From Salinibaculum rarum (GTDB taxonomy: Archaea > Halobacteriota > Halobacteria > Halobacteriales > Haloarculaceae): a stretch of 64,000 nt of DNA. A program made the translations under genes and the position numbers. Location: the NCBI RefSeq assembly GCF_030505615.1, contig NZ_CP129994.1, forward strand, positions 310,001 through 374,000. Reading direction: 5' to 3'. Under the pieces are notes generated by a model, which was not told the DNA's origin, searched no databases, and was given only the letters and a program-made list of their open reading frames with translations. Within the stretch, counting starts at the first letter, position 1; the number at the start of each line of letters is the position of its first letter. This document shows, piece after piece, positions 49,689-58,340 of this stretch.

Positions 49689-50302
49689 GTCTCAGGAGTC
49701 ATTGCAGCGATTTCATCGTCGTATACTCCGGTGTTAACTCGTTGAATAAGATCACGTGCTGTGCTGAGCGCGTTTCTGTCTGTGTGTTCGTCGATCGTTT
49801 CGTGGTCAATTTCGCCGAGCCACGCGTTGTCCTCAAGTGCGTATGCACCAATGCTCACGCCATTTGGCGTATCTGCATTGTACGCGACTTCGACGCGCAC
49901 ATCGTGGTCGGGGTATTCCCGAGAGAATTCTCGGCAGAAAATCCCACCACCAGTATGTCGGACGTGACCGCCATCCCAGTCAGTTGGTGGTTCAACGTCC
50001 TCTTCGATGTCTTCTGGAGGAGTTGGCAACGGCGGCGTGTCTTCATTCCGCGCAGCAAGGAATGCCTCAATTTCGGTTTTCGGCACGGTGAACGTGTATG
50101 CGTTTTCATCTATTGTAGTGAGGGTGATTTCACCTTCACCATCAGACACCCCGATTTGAAGGCGACTATCACCGAATATGAGTCCGGCGTCATCTTCAAG
50201 AGAGACGTCAGGGTCGGCAGTGTCACTGAGGATGCGACGGTCAGCGGGGGGCGCAAAACTTTCAGGAACGTTACTGTCAGACGTGTCAGGTTGCTCTGTC
50301 AT
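49685..50302 (-). CDS. Hypothetical acidic protein (205 aa)
   Basis: An acidic protein with an N-terminal beta-rich domain (DSRLQIGVSDGEGEITLTTI, AYTFTVPKTEIEAFLAARN) and a C-terminal domain with GGGIFCREFSREYPDHDVRV. No motif can be assigned. It is 29 nt downstream of another acidic protein gene on the same strand. Confidence 0.7.
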   Translation of the reverse strand: MTEQPDTSDSNVPESFAPPADRRILSDTADPDVSLEDDAGLIFGDSRLQIGVSDGEGEITLTTIDENAYTFTVPKTEIEAFLAARNEDTPPLPTPPEDIEEDVEPPTDWDGGHVRHTGGGIFCREFSREYPDHDVRVEVAYNADTPNGVSIGAYALEDNAWLGEIDHETIDEHTDRNALSTARDLIQRVNTGVYDDEIAAMTPET

Positions 50303-50331
50303 TTTAAAGCGTGAATTGGGTGTGAGAGGTG

Positions 50332-50703
50332 TTACTGGTCGGTGAAATTATCTCGCAGTGGTGCTATCATCACCGCACGAGTCCCGTCTGCGTCCATCGG
50401 ATGCACGTCATATTCGGTGAGACGACCAGCAGATTGAATCGCATCTACAACAACATCGTGCATCCGTTCAACCGGGGTTACACCCCATGTCCCACTTGTT
50501 GGTGGCAGTACCTCAGCACCGTCTGTCTCATTGATAGTGATCGTTACACGGTTATCTTCTGCTTCGACATCCATTGAGACCATCTCAATGACTTGATCAT
50601 CAAGCCGTGGTTTGATTTCCTCAATGTAACTGGCGATAGCATCACGAAGCGATTCGACTGACTCATATGCGCGTTCAGATGGTGTGGATTCTGTTTCGGA
50701 CAT
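50332..50703 (-). CDS. Hypothetical acidic protein (123 aa)
   Basis: A small acidic protein with a helical start (AYESVESLRDAIASYIEEIK) and a beta strand pair (MVSMDVEAEDNRVTITINE). The start at 50703 (MSETEST) is chosen because the upstream frame overlaps the next gene with non-acidic sequence. The function is unknown. Confidence 0.68.
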   Translation of the reverse strand: MSETESTPSERAYESVESLRDAIASYIEEIKPRLDDQVIEMVSMDVEAEDNRVTITINETDGAEVLPPTSGTWGVTPVERMHDVVVDAIQSAGRLTEYDVHPMDADGTRAVMIAPLRDNFTDQ

Positions 50704-50728
50704 AGTAGGTAGTAGTATTGTTGTGTTG

Positions 50729-51625
50729 TTATTCGTTGTGAAGAGCGTTATTGAGACGAGTGATAGCATCGGGGACGTCTGACTTCTTTGGAGCAGTATC
50801 GAGTGCGGGATCACTCCGGACAAACTCTAGAACAGTGTCTAAGGCATCTTTTGGAACGACTGTTTGACTTGCTTCGGTAACGTGTTTGAGGCCATCTTCA
50901 GTGATGGCATATTCATGTTCACACCCAACGCAGAAGACGATGTCATTCCCGTTATTGTCACGGCACGTTGGTGCGGTTTCCACGTGATCACCGCGTTTCT
51001 GAGATTCGAAATATGGTGTAACTTCATCACCTCCAGGTTGGATGTGCCCGAAGTACACTTCGTTCAGGATGATACTGAATCGTTCTTCACCGCAATCAGG
51101 GCATTTGAGCAACCCGGAATCCTCTGTTTTGTCAGTTGATGCAGAGTCCTCAATTATTGGGGTTTCCGATGGTGCTTCTAGTTCATCGAGGAGTTCTGCG
51201 CCAGTCATTGCGTTAACGTCATGCATTTCCCCCAGTTCAGCTTTGAACGTGACATCATCCCAGTTAAGATCGGATTCGTTGAGGCGGTTCTGCATGTCGC
51301 CAATAACACTTTGTTTGATTCCACTTGGATTATCTTCATGATGCCACTGCGAGCAAGTATATCCTCGCATCCCGAGAATGACATCCACTGTGGCATCCGA
51401 ATTTGGCTGGTCAGCGATGTGAGATGCGACATTGTCACGATGCAGTTTGAGTGCTCCACGTAGCACGTCGTATGCGGCGTCGACGAGCTCTTGATGCGTT
51501 ACTGGTATTGGAACACGCGCTGAGATAGACATCGTGATCTCGGTCATCGATTCGATGTGCTTGATTTTTATTTCGCTTGGCGGTACCTCACCGTAATCGC
51601 TGGATGTGCGTTCGTTGGAAGACAT
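50729..51625 (-). CDS. Hypothetical zinc-binding protein (298 aa)
   Basis: A soluble protein with a beta-rich N-terminal half. The second half holds CPDCGEERFS and FCVGCEHEYA, a likely four-cysteine zinc site. The end is helical. It lies 26 nt upstream of the 123-residue protein gene and 31 nt downstream of the next gene, probably in one operon. No family is recognised. Confidence 0.7.
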   Translation of the reverse strand: MSSNERTSSDYGEVPPSEIKIKHIESMTEITMSISARVPIPVTHQELVDAAYDVLRGALKLHRDNVASHIADQPNSDATVDVILGMRGYTCSQWHHEDNPSGIKQSVIGDMQNRLNESDLNWDDVTFKAELGEMHDVNAMTGAELLDELEAPSETPIIEDSASTDKTEDSGLLKCPDCGEERFSIILNEVYFGHIQPGGDEVTPYFESQKRGDHVETAPTCRDNNGNDIVFCVGCEHEYAITEDGLKHVTEASQTVVPKDALDTVLEFVRSDPALDTAPKKSDVPDAITRLNNALHNE

Positions 51626-51655
51626 GATTGTGATTGGAAAGTCCGTGTGGCTCAG

Positions 51656-52162
51656 TTATGCGCGCGGCAGAATCCCGTTGCCCGCCATTGCTTTATGGAC
51701 AGCGTGGATGACTCGTCGGACGTACATCCCGAAGAGCCGGCGGAATTCGTTCTTGAATTCTCGACGCTGGTCAGTAAGCCCCATCGGCAGGTCACACCGG
51801 AAATCGTACGCGAAACTCCCGATGTTCACCGGATTCCGATACCCACGCAGCTCTAAGATAATGCGTTCGTTGTACCGCGTGGTCGTCAACGTGAGATCAT
51901 CACGCAACTCATCCGGTTCCTGCTCAAGCGCCTGCCGAGCAACTGTGGCGATGTGCTTGTTGATGAACCGCGAATCTTCGAATCCGCCGTTATCCAGGTA
52001 GTCACTAGCAAGCTCTCGCGCGAACGACCGATAATTCAACGCATCTAGGTCGTACTCGTCACGGTTAGGATACATCTCAACACTGAACGATTCGTCCATG
52101 TGTCCGGCGATACAGTCGTCAATCTCCGGGAGAGTCGGTTCTTCAGTTGGAGTTGCACTCAT
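51656..52162 (-). CDS. Hypothetical protein (168 aa)
   Basis: A soluble protein with helices ALNYRSFARELASDYLDNGG and FINKHIATVARQALEQEPDE, and a basic helix KNEFRRLFGMYVRRVIHAVH near the C-terminus. It has no recognised motif. It heads the operon 49685-52162. A stem-loop lies 39 nt upstream of the start at 52162. Confidence 0.7.
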   Translation of the reverse strand: MSATPTEEPTLPEIDDCIAGHMDESFSVEMYPNRDEYDLDALNYRSFARELASDYLDNGGFEDSRFINKHIATVARQALEQEPDELRDDLTLTTTRYNERIILELRGYRNPVNIGSFAYDFRCDLPMGLTDQRREFKNEFRRLFGMYVRRVIHAVHKAMAGNGILPRA

Positions 52163-52201
52163 GATTCTGTGGGATGTGAGACGCCCGGGATGGGTGGTGT
52201 G

Positions 52202-52239
52202 GCCGGCGCGCTCTACTCCAAAGTGCGTGGCGCGCCGGC
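52202..52239 (-). repeat. GC-rich inter-operon stem-loop (family HP)
   Basis: A perfect 10-bp stem with an 18-nt loop ending GTAGA on the gene strand. It is 39 nt upstream of the start at 52162. Confidence 0.8.
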
Positions 52240-52289
52240 TACTACACCGAAGAAAACCACTTAGTAATCCGTGCTCGTTACAGGAAGTG

Positions 52290-52322
52290 GAGGAGTCCTC
52301 GCCCTTCAGGGCGGGGAGGACG
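52290..52322. mobile_element. Solo IS200/IS605-type right end (remnant)
   Basis: A 9-bp hairpin with a TTCA loop (52296-52317) is followed by GAGGACGTCA. This is the same arrangement and nearly the same flank as the right end of the mobile element at 53640-54081. No left end or tnpB remains. The conserved TGACGTC (minus strand) forms the stop codon of the gene at 52323-52604. Confidence 0.6.
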
Positions 52323-52604
52323 TCAATCAGTAAGTGCAATCAACGGTGTGTACGTAGCGCTGGTTGTCCCCATGGTGTCTATACGAGCAATGGTACTCCC
52401 ATCGCGTTTCAGGTAGTACACCCGGTCATTGAACTTCGACACAGTATCGAAGAGGACACTCCGAACTTGTTGACCTTCATTCGTTTCAGCGAAGATGTAC
52501 TGGTCCTCGTCCAGTTCATTGATCTCCCAATCAATCTTGAACAGATTGAATTCCGGGAGTTGATTCGCCTCAACACCATCCGCAGTGTTTGTTTCTGTTG
52601 GCAT
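52323..52604 (-). CDS. Hypothetical protein (93 aa)
   Basis: A small acidic alpha/beta protein (FNLFKIDWEINELDEDQYIF, FDTVSKFNDRVYYLKRDGST). It ends exactly at the boundary of a solo insertion-sequence end, which may have replaced the original C-terminus. It lies 6 nt downstream of the next gene. The function is unknown. Confidence 0.65.
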   Translation of the reverse strand: MPTETNTADGVEANQLPEFNLFKIDWEINELDEDQYIFAETNEGQQVRSVLFDTVSKFNDRVYYLKRDGSTIARIDTMGTTSATYTPLIALTD

Positions 52605-52610
52605 ACTGAA

Positions 52611-53486
52611 TCACTCCTGTATGATTGAGGAAGTCACATCAGCCGAGTGCGAGTCGTGATCGAGATGATGCGCAGCGTAATCCAGAAGCAATCGCCGAAG
52701 CACGAACGGACTGGTTGTCGCCCGATTCAATGGGATGCGATCTCGCTTAAACCGCTGTTTGATGTTCCCCGCAGGAGTCTCATCACCGTCGAACGGGTCA
52801 GTATCACTCCGATCCAGGCGAAGTCCAGCCTGCGAAAGCAGTTTCGCGGTGTCACCAGGGTACCGAGCGATACCGTGCATTGCTGAGCCATCCAAGTACC
52901 CGTTCGGAAGATGGTACGGGAGCTCGTGATTATTGGCGAACTTTCGGAGTTTATTCATCGCATCCGTCCAGTGACCGTACCCGTATTGGCCGGTATCGAG
53001 TTCAGGCCGACCGCTTGACCAGTCTGCCCCAGTTAACTCAGTGCGTATCTGATCGATGATGGTGTCAAGCGCTTCGGTCTGCCTGTCAGTTTGCACTTGC
53101 AGGTCAGTAACGGGTTCTACGATCGCGTTTTCGAAGACGGCTTCAGAGCCATCCATCTCGTCAGCTGGCGTGGTTTTCGCGGGAAGAAACCCGACTGTCG
53201 TCGGGCCATCGAATCGGCGTTCGAGACCGAGAACTCCAGCGACGCCATGATGAAGACGGTCAGCCGGTAAGTAGTACAGGTAATATTCGGTGTCTGCGTT
53301 GGAATGGTTTGCACGACCGCCAACGAGTAGTTGTGGAGTGTCCGAATTGATAGTAATGCGATGCTGCCACGACTCAAGGTCGCGGAATGTATCAACAATT
53401 TCGGACGGTGTTTCCACCTCTAAGTCGGGGAGGGACGTTGGCTGTCCAACTGTCTTGAAATCGGTGAGGGGTTGATTTTGTGACAT
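52611..53486 (-). CDS. Hypothetical protein (291 aa)
   Basis: A soluble protein without assigned family. It begins MSQNQPLTDFKTV, holds VLGLERRFDGPTTVGFLPAK and QIRTELTGADWSSGRPELDT, and ends in basic helices (GNIKQRFKRDRIPLNRATTS, FVLRRLLLDYAAHHLD). The basic end suggests nucleic-acid contact. A stem-loop lies 44 nt upstream of the start. Confidence 0.7.
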   Translation of the reverse strand: MSQNQPLTDFKTVGQPTSLPDLEVETPSEIVDTFRDLESWQHRITINSDTPQLLVGGRANHSNADTEYYLYYLPADRLHHGVAGVLGLERRFDGPTTVGFLPAKTTPADEMDGSEAVFENAIVEPVTDLQVQTDRQTEALDTIIDQIRTELTGADWSSGRPELDTGQYGYGHWTDAMNKLRKFANNHELPYHLPNGYLDGSAMHGIARYPGDTAKLLSQAGLRLDRSDTDPFDGDETPAGNIKQRFKRDRIPLNRATTSPFVLRRLLLDYAAHHLDHDSHSADVTSSIIQE

Positions 53487-53530
53487 AGGTACTGAGTTGC
53501 TGTCTCGGTGGGTGTACTCTCCCGGGTGGT

Positions 53531-53578
53531 GTGCGCGGCGCCGGGTCTACCTGAGAGTGTTACCCGGCGCCCGCGCAC
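53531..53578 (-). repeat. GC-rich inter-operon stem-loop (family HP)
   Basis: Sixteen base pairs with one bulged base and a 15-nt loop. The gene-strand loop ends GTAG followed by A of the stem. It is 44 nt upstream of the start at 53486 and is one of the longest members. Confidence 0.82.
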
Positions 53579-53639
53579 TGTGCGGTTTGCACTATCGGAA
53601 AAGAGTGTGATTCGGATGAAAGCTCGGGATTACACGTAG

Positions 53640-54081
53640 TGAGTGATTGAATGCCCACGACTTTAGTCGTGGGATGAAAATCCGATTCTTTATGTTTGTC
53701 TGTCGTGTTGATTGGAGTGGACATGCGACATGCTGCTGCGGGGAACCGGGTCATGCTCAAGATGGCGACGATTCGGTCTCACCACTCACACTCACACACC
53801 TTCGCAGCCCAACCAGCAGCGGTTGGCATGTCACCCTACGACCACGCCACGGTGGCTGAAACCGCGTGGTCGGGCCGATGGCGCGGCCCGCTGCTCACGG
53901 TGCTGAACGCCCGTGAGACCCACGCCCTGTCGGGCGGGGTACGTCGAGCGGATACACTGAACACGCCACACCCTCACCGAGAGGGCCGAAGACGCATCAG
54001 CGAACCCGCAAGCTGACAGCCGGAGCCCTCCATCCGGGAGGTCTCACGGAGGAGTCCCACGACTTCAGTCGTGGGAGGACG
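53640..54081 (+). mobile_element. Non-autonomous IS200/IS605-type element (MITE) with probable omega RNA
   Basis: The left-end hairpin 53654-53673 and right-end hairpin 54056-54075 have the same 9-bp stem (CCCACGACT / AGTCGTGGG). Between them lie about 380 nt, GC-rich and hairpin-rich, with no complete gene and no tnpA or tnpB. The internal sequence looks like the 3' part of a tnpB element that encodes the omega RNA. It could be moved by a transposase in trans. The end of the gene at 54082 coincides with its right boundary. Confidence 0.7.
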
Positions 54082-55119
54082 TCAAAGATTGTCTCGAATC
54101 ATCCGCATGATTCGGTAGATCTCATTACCGGTGACTTTCCACCCATACTGAGCTTTGATGAACTCTTCAGCACTGTCAGTACCGAAGTGTAACGTGATTT
54201 TGTGATCAGGGTCATCCGTGGACTCGTCATTGTTGGTAGTCCCAGTTGCTGATGGTACAGCTGTCCCTACGGGCTCAGGTTGCGGGCCACCCATGGAACC
54301 ACTAACCATCGCTTCCATCGTACTATTTGCTTCCTCACGTTCTGCGGCCGTTGGTGGGAGCCCTTCAACCTCAAGCACGGCCCCCGAGTCATGAACGAAT
54401 GTCGCATCGTACCGTGGGAGAAGAAATTCTGATTCAGAGGATTGCTTGCAAGCCGTTGTCACCCACTCGTCAGGAGTGGGTGTGATTTCATCATCAATGA
54501 GATCTCGCTCGAGGAAATGGCTTGCCGTTAGCATCTGCTGTGGGAGAATCAAGATATCCTCCGGGTTAGAACTTTCCCGCAGACGTTTGAGACGGCGTGC
54601 TTGACTGAGATGGAGTTCACTATCCTTGGAAATGATCTCCTGATTTGGTTTTACGTACCAGCTGAAGCCGGTATCAGATTGATCAGGGACGAGTTGGACT
54701 TTGATGAGTGGATTATCCGCTTTCTCAATTGAGAACCGCAAGATGTAGCCTGGGACATCATCCTTGTACTGCCCAATGCTGGTTTCTTCGATTTCTTCAG
54801 ATTCACAGTGCACCCAAACTGTGATGTCATTGAGTGGCCACGGCGAATCGTGTTTGAGGTGATTGTAGAGGTTAGCGACCGTGAGTGGCTTCGGCGTCAA
54901 CACGCTGTGTGGGATGCGTTCAGCGTCTTGTTTCCACATCTGGAGTGATAGCTCGTTCTGGAGTGTCTCGTCACGTGCTGATGGATCTGGTTCCATGGCG
55001 TCAACCATGGAGTCCATGTTGTTGGTGAGAAAATTGGAAGCGCGAGGGTTGAAATCGAACGATCCTGTGTATTCATTCGTCGATGGCAAGTCGTCGGAAG
55101 GGGAGCTAGAACGGGACAT
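54082..55119 (-). CDS. Hypothetical protein (345 aa), C-terminus at a MITE boundary
   Basis: A soluble protein of unknown function. It has an acidic N-terminal 60 residues, a mixed middle domain (YILRFSIEKADNPLIKVQLV, TGFSWYVKPNQEIISKDSEL), a disordered Gly/Pro/Ser region and a C-terminal helix GNEIYRIMRMIRDNL. Its TGA stop is supplied at the right end of the neighbouring MITE, so the original end may have been altered. A stem-loop lies 40 nt upstream. Confidence 0.7.
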   Translation of the reverse strand: MSRSSSPSDDLPSTNEYTGSFDFNPRASNFLTNNMDSMVDAMEPDPSARDETLQNELSLQMWKQDAERIPHSVLTPKPLTVANLYNHLKHDSPWPLNDITVWVHCESEEIEETSIGQYKDDVPGYILRFSIEKADNPLIKVQLVPDQSDTGFSWYVKPNQEIISKDSELHLSQARRLKRLRESSNPEDILILPQQMLTASHFLERDLIDDEITPTPDEWVTTACKQSSESEFLLPRYDATFVHDSGAVLEVEGLPPTAAEREEANSTMEAMVSGSMGGPQPEPVGTAVPSATGTTNNDESTDDPDHKITLHFGTDSAEEFIKAQYGWKVTGNEIYRIMRMIRDNL

Positions 55120-55159
55120 GTGTGGTGGTAGTGATCTCTGTGGTAAAGTGGTAAGGGTG

Positions 55160-55208
55160 GCTGGTGTGCAACGCTTCGCCCTCTTGTCTGGGCGCGTTGC
55201 ACACCAGC
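55160..55208 (-). repeat. GC-rich inter-operon stem-loop (family HP)
   Basis: A perfect 15-bp stem with a 19-nt loop ending GCGAA on the gene strand. It is 40 nt upstream of the start at 55119. Confidence 0.82.
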
Positions 55209-55226
55209 ACCTAGGAATTCAAGAAA

Positions 55227-56534
55227 TCACTTTGGCGTTGGTTTCTCATCGACGCATCCGATAACTGCTTTTGCTTCACCGAATGGATCGAAAATATTCC
55301 GTTCTATGCGATTGTATCCGAGACGCCCCGGCATTGACGTCCCGTGGAATGTGAATTCGATAAACGACCCGCCTGGTTTCAACAAGAAGTCGAAGTTTTG
55401 CTTGGCGAGAGACGCGTGCCCGAGTTGATTCTTGTCGTAGCCTTCAATAGTAGTCACGTCACCGTTGGTGTCGAATCCGCCAAGTTGCGCTTGCTGTTGG
55501 CCAGTATCGCTATCCGCCTCTACATCTTCCAGCTGGTACGGTGTGAACGGGAGATTCCCGGGAAGAAACTCCACACTATATTCATTTGTCGTTGTGTGAA
55601 CATGATACCCATCATACCGCAGATTGGATTGGTACAGGGACCATGGAGGATCGAAAATGATGACATCAAACTGTTCAGCTTCCGTGAGTTCTGTCGTTAA
55701 TGCGGCGACATCCAGGTGGTAATCCGCCTCACGGTCCGGGTTAATGTCGTTCCTAACTATCTCAATGTCACGCTCAGCGCATTCTTCCTCACTGAACACC
55801 GGAGTGAATCCGGCAGTTGCATTCAACACACGATCGCCATCATCAATTTGTTCACGCACCCACCGTAGAATCGTTGCATCTTCAAACGTCTCTTTCTTGA
55901 ACTCACCGACATCGAAATAATGTGTTTCAACGTCAGTCTCTGCGTATGGATACGTAGATTCTTCCTCCCCAACACTGAACGGGACAGTATCGTGGTCCGG
56001 GTGTAGGAAGGCGGTGTCATCCGGAAGAGAAACGTTATTGACTGGGTCTCGAGTGATGGAATCGGCTGCCGCCGAAATCACAGATGGAGTCGTCCCCTGC
56101 TCATACACGTAAGCGTATGAACCGCGATTTAACACGCAGTATCCATCACACACCAAGAGTTGGTCATCTGGGATTGGGATGAGTTCTCCGAGTTCAAGTG
56201 CGCCAGCCACATCGCTAATGTGCTTTGTTCCGACGTGGGACTGCCGCGGAGCATCGAGAAAATCAGATGAAGGCGCTGCCGCAGCGTCATGCTGTTCACC
56301 CGTGGTGAGTGTGACCTGTGGACCAGTTTGCACCGTGATGGTGTGCGACGTTTCAAAATCAGTTGCTGTCACCACGTACAGTGTGTTGTGCCACGTATCG
56401 AGGAGCCACGTCCCGGGTTGGACATGGTTAGTGTACCAAGTCAAGTCATCACGGATGCGATTTGGCGTGTACGGACTTTTGTTGGTGGCTGATGCGAGTT
56501 CGGACGCTGTAGAAGAGTGTGCTGATTGTGCCAT
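55227..56534 (-). CDS. DNA methyltransferase-like protein with DPPW motif
   Basis: A 435-residue protein. The N-terminal 200 residues are of unknown type (beta-rich, WLLDTWHNTLYVVTATDFE). The C-terminal half has a degenerate motif I RVLNATAGFTPVF, a motif II-like NDINPDREADYHLDV, then VIIFDPPWSLYQSN (about residues 289-302) and LKPGGSFIEFTFHG. DPPW is typical of MT-A70-like and some phage N6-adenine methyltransferases. The altered motif I (usually DPF.G.G) leaves the activity uncertain. The substrate could be DNA or RNA. Confidence 0.7.
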   Translation of the reverse strand: MAQSAHSSTASELASATNKSPYTPNRIRDDLTWYTNHVQPGTWLLDTWHNTLYVVTATDFETSHTITVQTGPQVTLTTGEQHDAAAAPSSDFLDAPRQSHVGTKHISDVAGALELGELIPIPDDQLLVCDGYCVLNRGSYAYVYEQGTTPSVISAAADSITRDPVNNVSLPDDTAFLHPDHDTVPFSVGEEESTYPYAETDVETHYFDVGEFKKETFEDATILRWVREQIDDGDRVLNATAGFTPVFSEEECAERDIEIVRNDINPDREADYHLDVAALTTELTEAEQFDVIIFDPPWSLYQSNLRYDGYHVHTTTNEYSVEFLPGNLPFTPYQLEDVEADSDTGQQQAQLGGFDTNGDVTTIEGYDKNQLGHASLAKQNFDFLLKPGGSFIEFTFHGTSMPGRLGYNRIERNIFDPFGEAKAVIGCVDEKPTPK

Positions 56535-56569
56535 TGAAAGAAGGGTTGCAAGCGGTTAATTATGAGCCG

Positions 56570-57148
56570 TTACGCGTTATCTGGGAGAGCGACGCTGTCG
56601 GTGTTCTGGAATTCGCGCTGTCCAATGAACTCGTCAGTGGACGATTCTCCGACTGCGAGGATGAATGTCTGGGCATCTGCTTCGTGGACATTGAGAACAG
56701 TAACTTCGGCACCCGTCTTCGGGTCGATAATTGTGTCACCGACATCGAGTTCTGCTGGCGACGTCGTCTCTGTGGCGTGTGTTTGATATCGGGTTTCAAT
56801 GTTACTCGGCACGTAGAGATCCTGATATTCCGCCTCATGAGTGGTATCGAACCCAGTGATGAATATGCGTGTTGGCACCTCAAACCGTGGTTCAACACGG
56901 AATTCGTACCCGTTACTAGAGAGCAGAGAGAGGAGTTCGCCCTCTTGGTGAATCTCGTAGTCAACTAACTGTGCAGGGTTGTAGTCGTTGTTCTTGTTGA
57001 GTGTACGACGCCAGTCAGCAGTTTCGTTCACCGTGATTTCAAGACGTGTGTTGTCGTCGTGAGTTTGTTCACGGATTGTGCCTTTAGCGCCGACTAGTTC
57101 CAAAAGTTGAGTGATTCGGTCGCGGTCTTCCTGGTCGAAATTGAACAT
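56570..57148 (-). CDS. Hypothetical protein (192 aa)
   Basis: A soluble protein with a helical start (DQEDRDRITQLLELVGAKGT), repeated beta strands (TRLEITVNETADWRR, GYEFRVEPRFEVPTRIFI) and a C-terminal barrel-like segment (ELDVGDTIIDPKTGAEVTVL). No family is recognised. It lies 36 nt upstream of the DPPW protein gene, probably in the same operon. The ATG at 57148 follows a stem-loop by 96 nt. Confidence 0.7.
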   Translation of the reverse strand: MFNFDQEDRDRITQLLELVGAKGTIREQTHDDNTRLEITVNETADWRRTLNKNNDYNPAQLVDYEIHQEGELLSLLSSNGYEFRVEPRFEVPTRIFITGFDTTHEAEYQDLYVPSNIETRYQTHATETTSPAELDVGDTIIDPKTGAEVTVLNVHEADAQTFILAVGESSTDEFIGQREFQNTDSVALPDNA

Positions 57149-57244
57149 GGATAATTGGGTTAGGTGGGTGTCTTAGCTGTGACGTGGAAGCGGCGTAAAT
57201 CTACGGATTTCCCGAATGAAGTGCGTATTTGGGAGTGTTTCCAC

Positions 57245-57287
57245 GCACGGCGGGCGGTCACTTGAAAATGACTGCCGCCCGCCGTGC
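57245..57287 (-). repeat. GC-rich inter-operon stem-loop (family HP)
   Basis: A perfect 13-bp stem with a 17-nt loop ending AGTGA on the gene strand. It is 96 nt upstream of the start at 57148. Confidence 0.8.
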
Positions 57288-58023
57288 CTCGTTGCCGTGA
57301 TCCTCCGAGTGATTGGAGATGGATTCGTGGCAAAAAGACCGTCACTGTCAGTGTCTTTTCTGCACTGCGAGTGACGCTGAGTCGCGGCGGCCGGCGCATT
57401 GCGCAGCCCGGAAAGTCCGGGCTGGCGCGCTACCGCGGCCTTGCTGTTCCACGGTGACGGCGTCGTCACCCGCACCTGCATACCAGCGCCACTCCGCAAC
57501 CGTGGCTCCTCTTGCCTGTTCGTGGCACCACCGTTGTATGCCTTTCTCGCACGGTCACTGTCGTCACCGCCGTCTTGCCCCGTACCGCATCTGTCGTCGG
57601 CCGCCGTCGTTGCCACTGCCGTTGCCGCTCCCGTTGTTGTTGTGTTCGTTGCCTGTGGGTTACCGCCGCGGGGACCTCCGTTGACGCTCTGTTGATTGCC
57701 GTAGTTGCTGCTGTGCATATCGTAGATAGCGGTTTACCGGTGTCGTTTGTTGCTGGTGATCGGCTCGGCGTGGCTAGCTGCGTACAGACCGCTGTTTGCT
57801 GTTGCGGAAAGATCTTCGCAGGAACACTGATCTCGGAGGAACTGTTTGCTACGGCACGGCCACTCAGGTGTTGGTGCTGTCCGCGGAAGCTCACGGGCAT
57901 CCTAGCTCGCGCATTGCGGAAAAAGAAGACGACGTTGGTTGGAGAGTGCCAGAGCATCGTAAGTGGTGTGTGCCGTGTTGCAGTGGTGTCTTCACGTCCC
58001 GCCCGGTTGCTCCACCGGGCAGG

Positions 58024-58076
58024 GCCGTGGGTTGCGGCGCGCTCACCCTCGCGTGTTTGCGCGCCGCACCCACGGC
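58024..58076 (-). repeat. Long GC-rich stem-loop (family HP)
   Basis: Eighteen base pairs with one bulged T and a 16-nt loop ending GGTGA on the minus strand. It is the longest stem of the family. The nearest minus-strand ATG is at 57957, but the frame that follows does not look like a real protein. Confidence 0.8.
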
Positions 58077-58162
58077 TGTGCTGGTCACATGTTGGCATTT
58101 GCTGACCTACGGCCGTGGAGCAGCCCCGAGGACGACCGCCAAGCCGTCGACGGGATGCAGAA

Positions 58163-58340
58163 GACGTCGTTGTCGTTGGATGTGGAAAGTCGCGGTGCCC
58201 GGTAGAGTCAGATGTTGTTGTAGTGGTGCAGTTCTGGGGTCTATAGTGCTTCCGCGACACAAGCAAAGTGTCGCGGTGCTACCCGTTCGTGTCGTGCTGT
58301 GCGGGCAGCGTGAGTTTCCACATCCAGCGACGACGGCGTC
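58163..58340 (+). ncRNA. Candidate structured RNA closed by a 26-nt stem
   Basis: The arms 58163-58188 and 58315-58340 are complementary over 26 nt with three non-Watson-Crick positions. All three are U-G wobbles if the plus strand is transcribed and A-C mismatches if the minus strand is. The 126-nt interior contains a 9-bp hairpin (58252-58276, 7-nt loop). No known RNA family was recognised. Confidence 0.45.

Noticed and set aside
53696..54016. Plus-strand frame of 106 codons inside the MITE
   Set aside because: It is His/Arg/Pro-rich with no catalytic motif. Such frames recur in these elements because of the structured RNA region.
57173..57718. Minus-strand frame of 181 codons, Thr/Gly/Asn-rich
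   Set aside because: The first 90 residues could be a disordered protein, but the frame runs through a family stem-loop at 57245-57287 that elsewhere is always intergenic. It was left as part of a non-coding block.
57512..58105. Plus-strand frame of 197 codons and its neighbours 57313-57684, 57399-57695 and 57796-58398
   Set aside because: All are Val/Arg/Cys-rich with no motif and cross the strongest hairpin. They are more likely open because GC-rich sequence has few stops.
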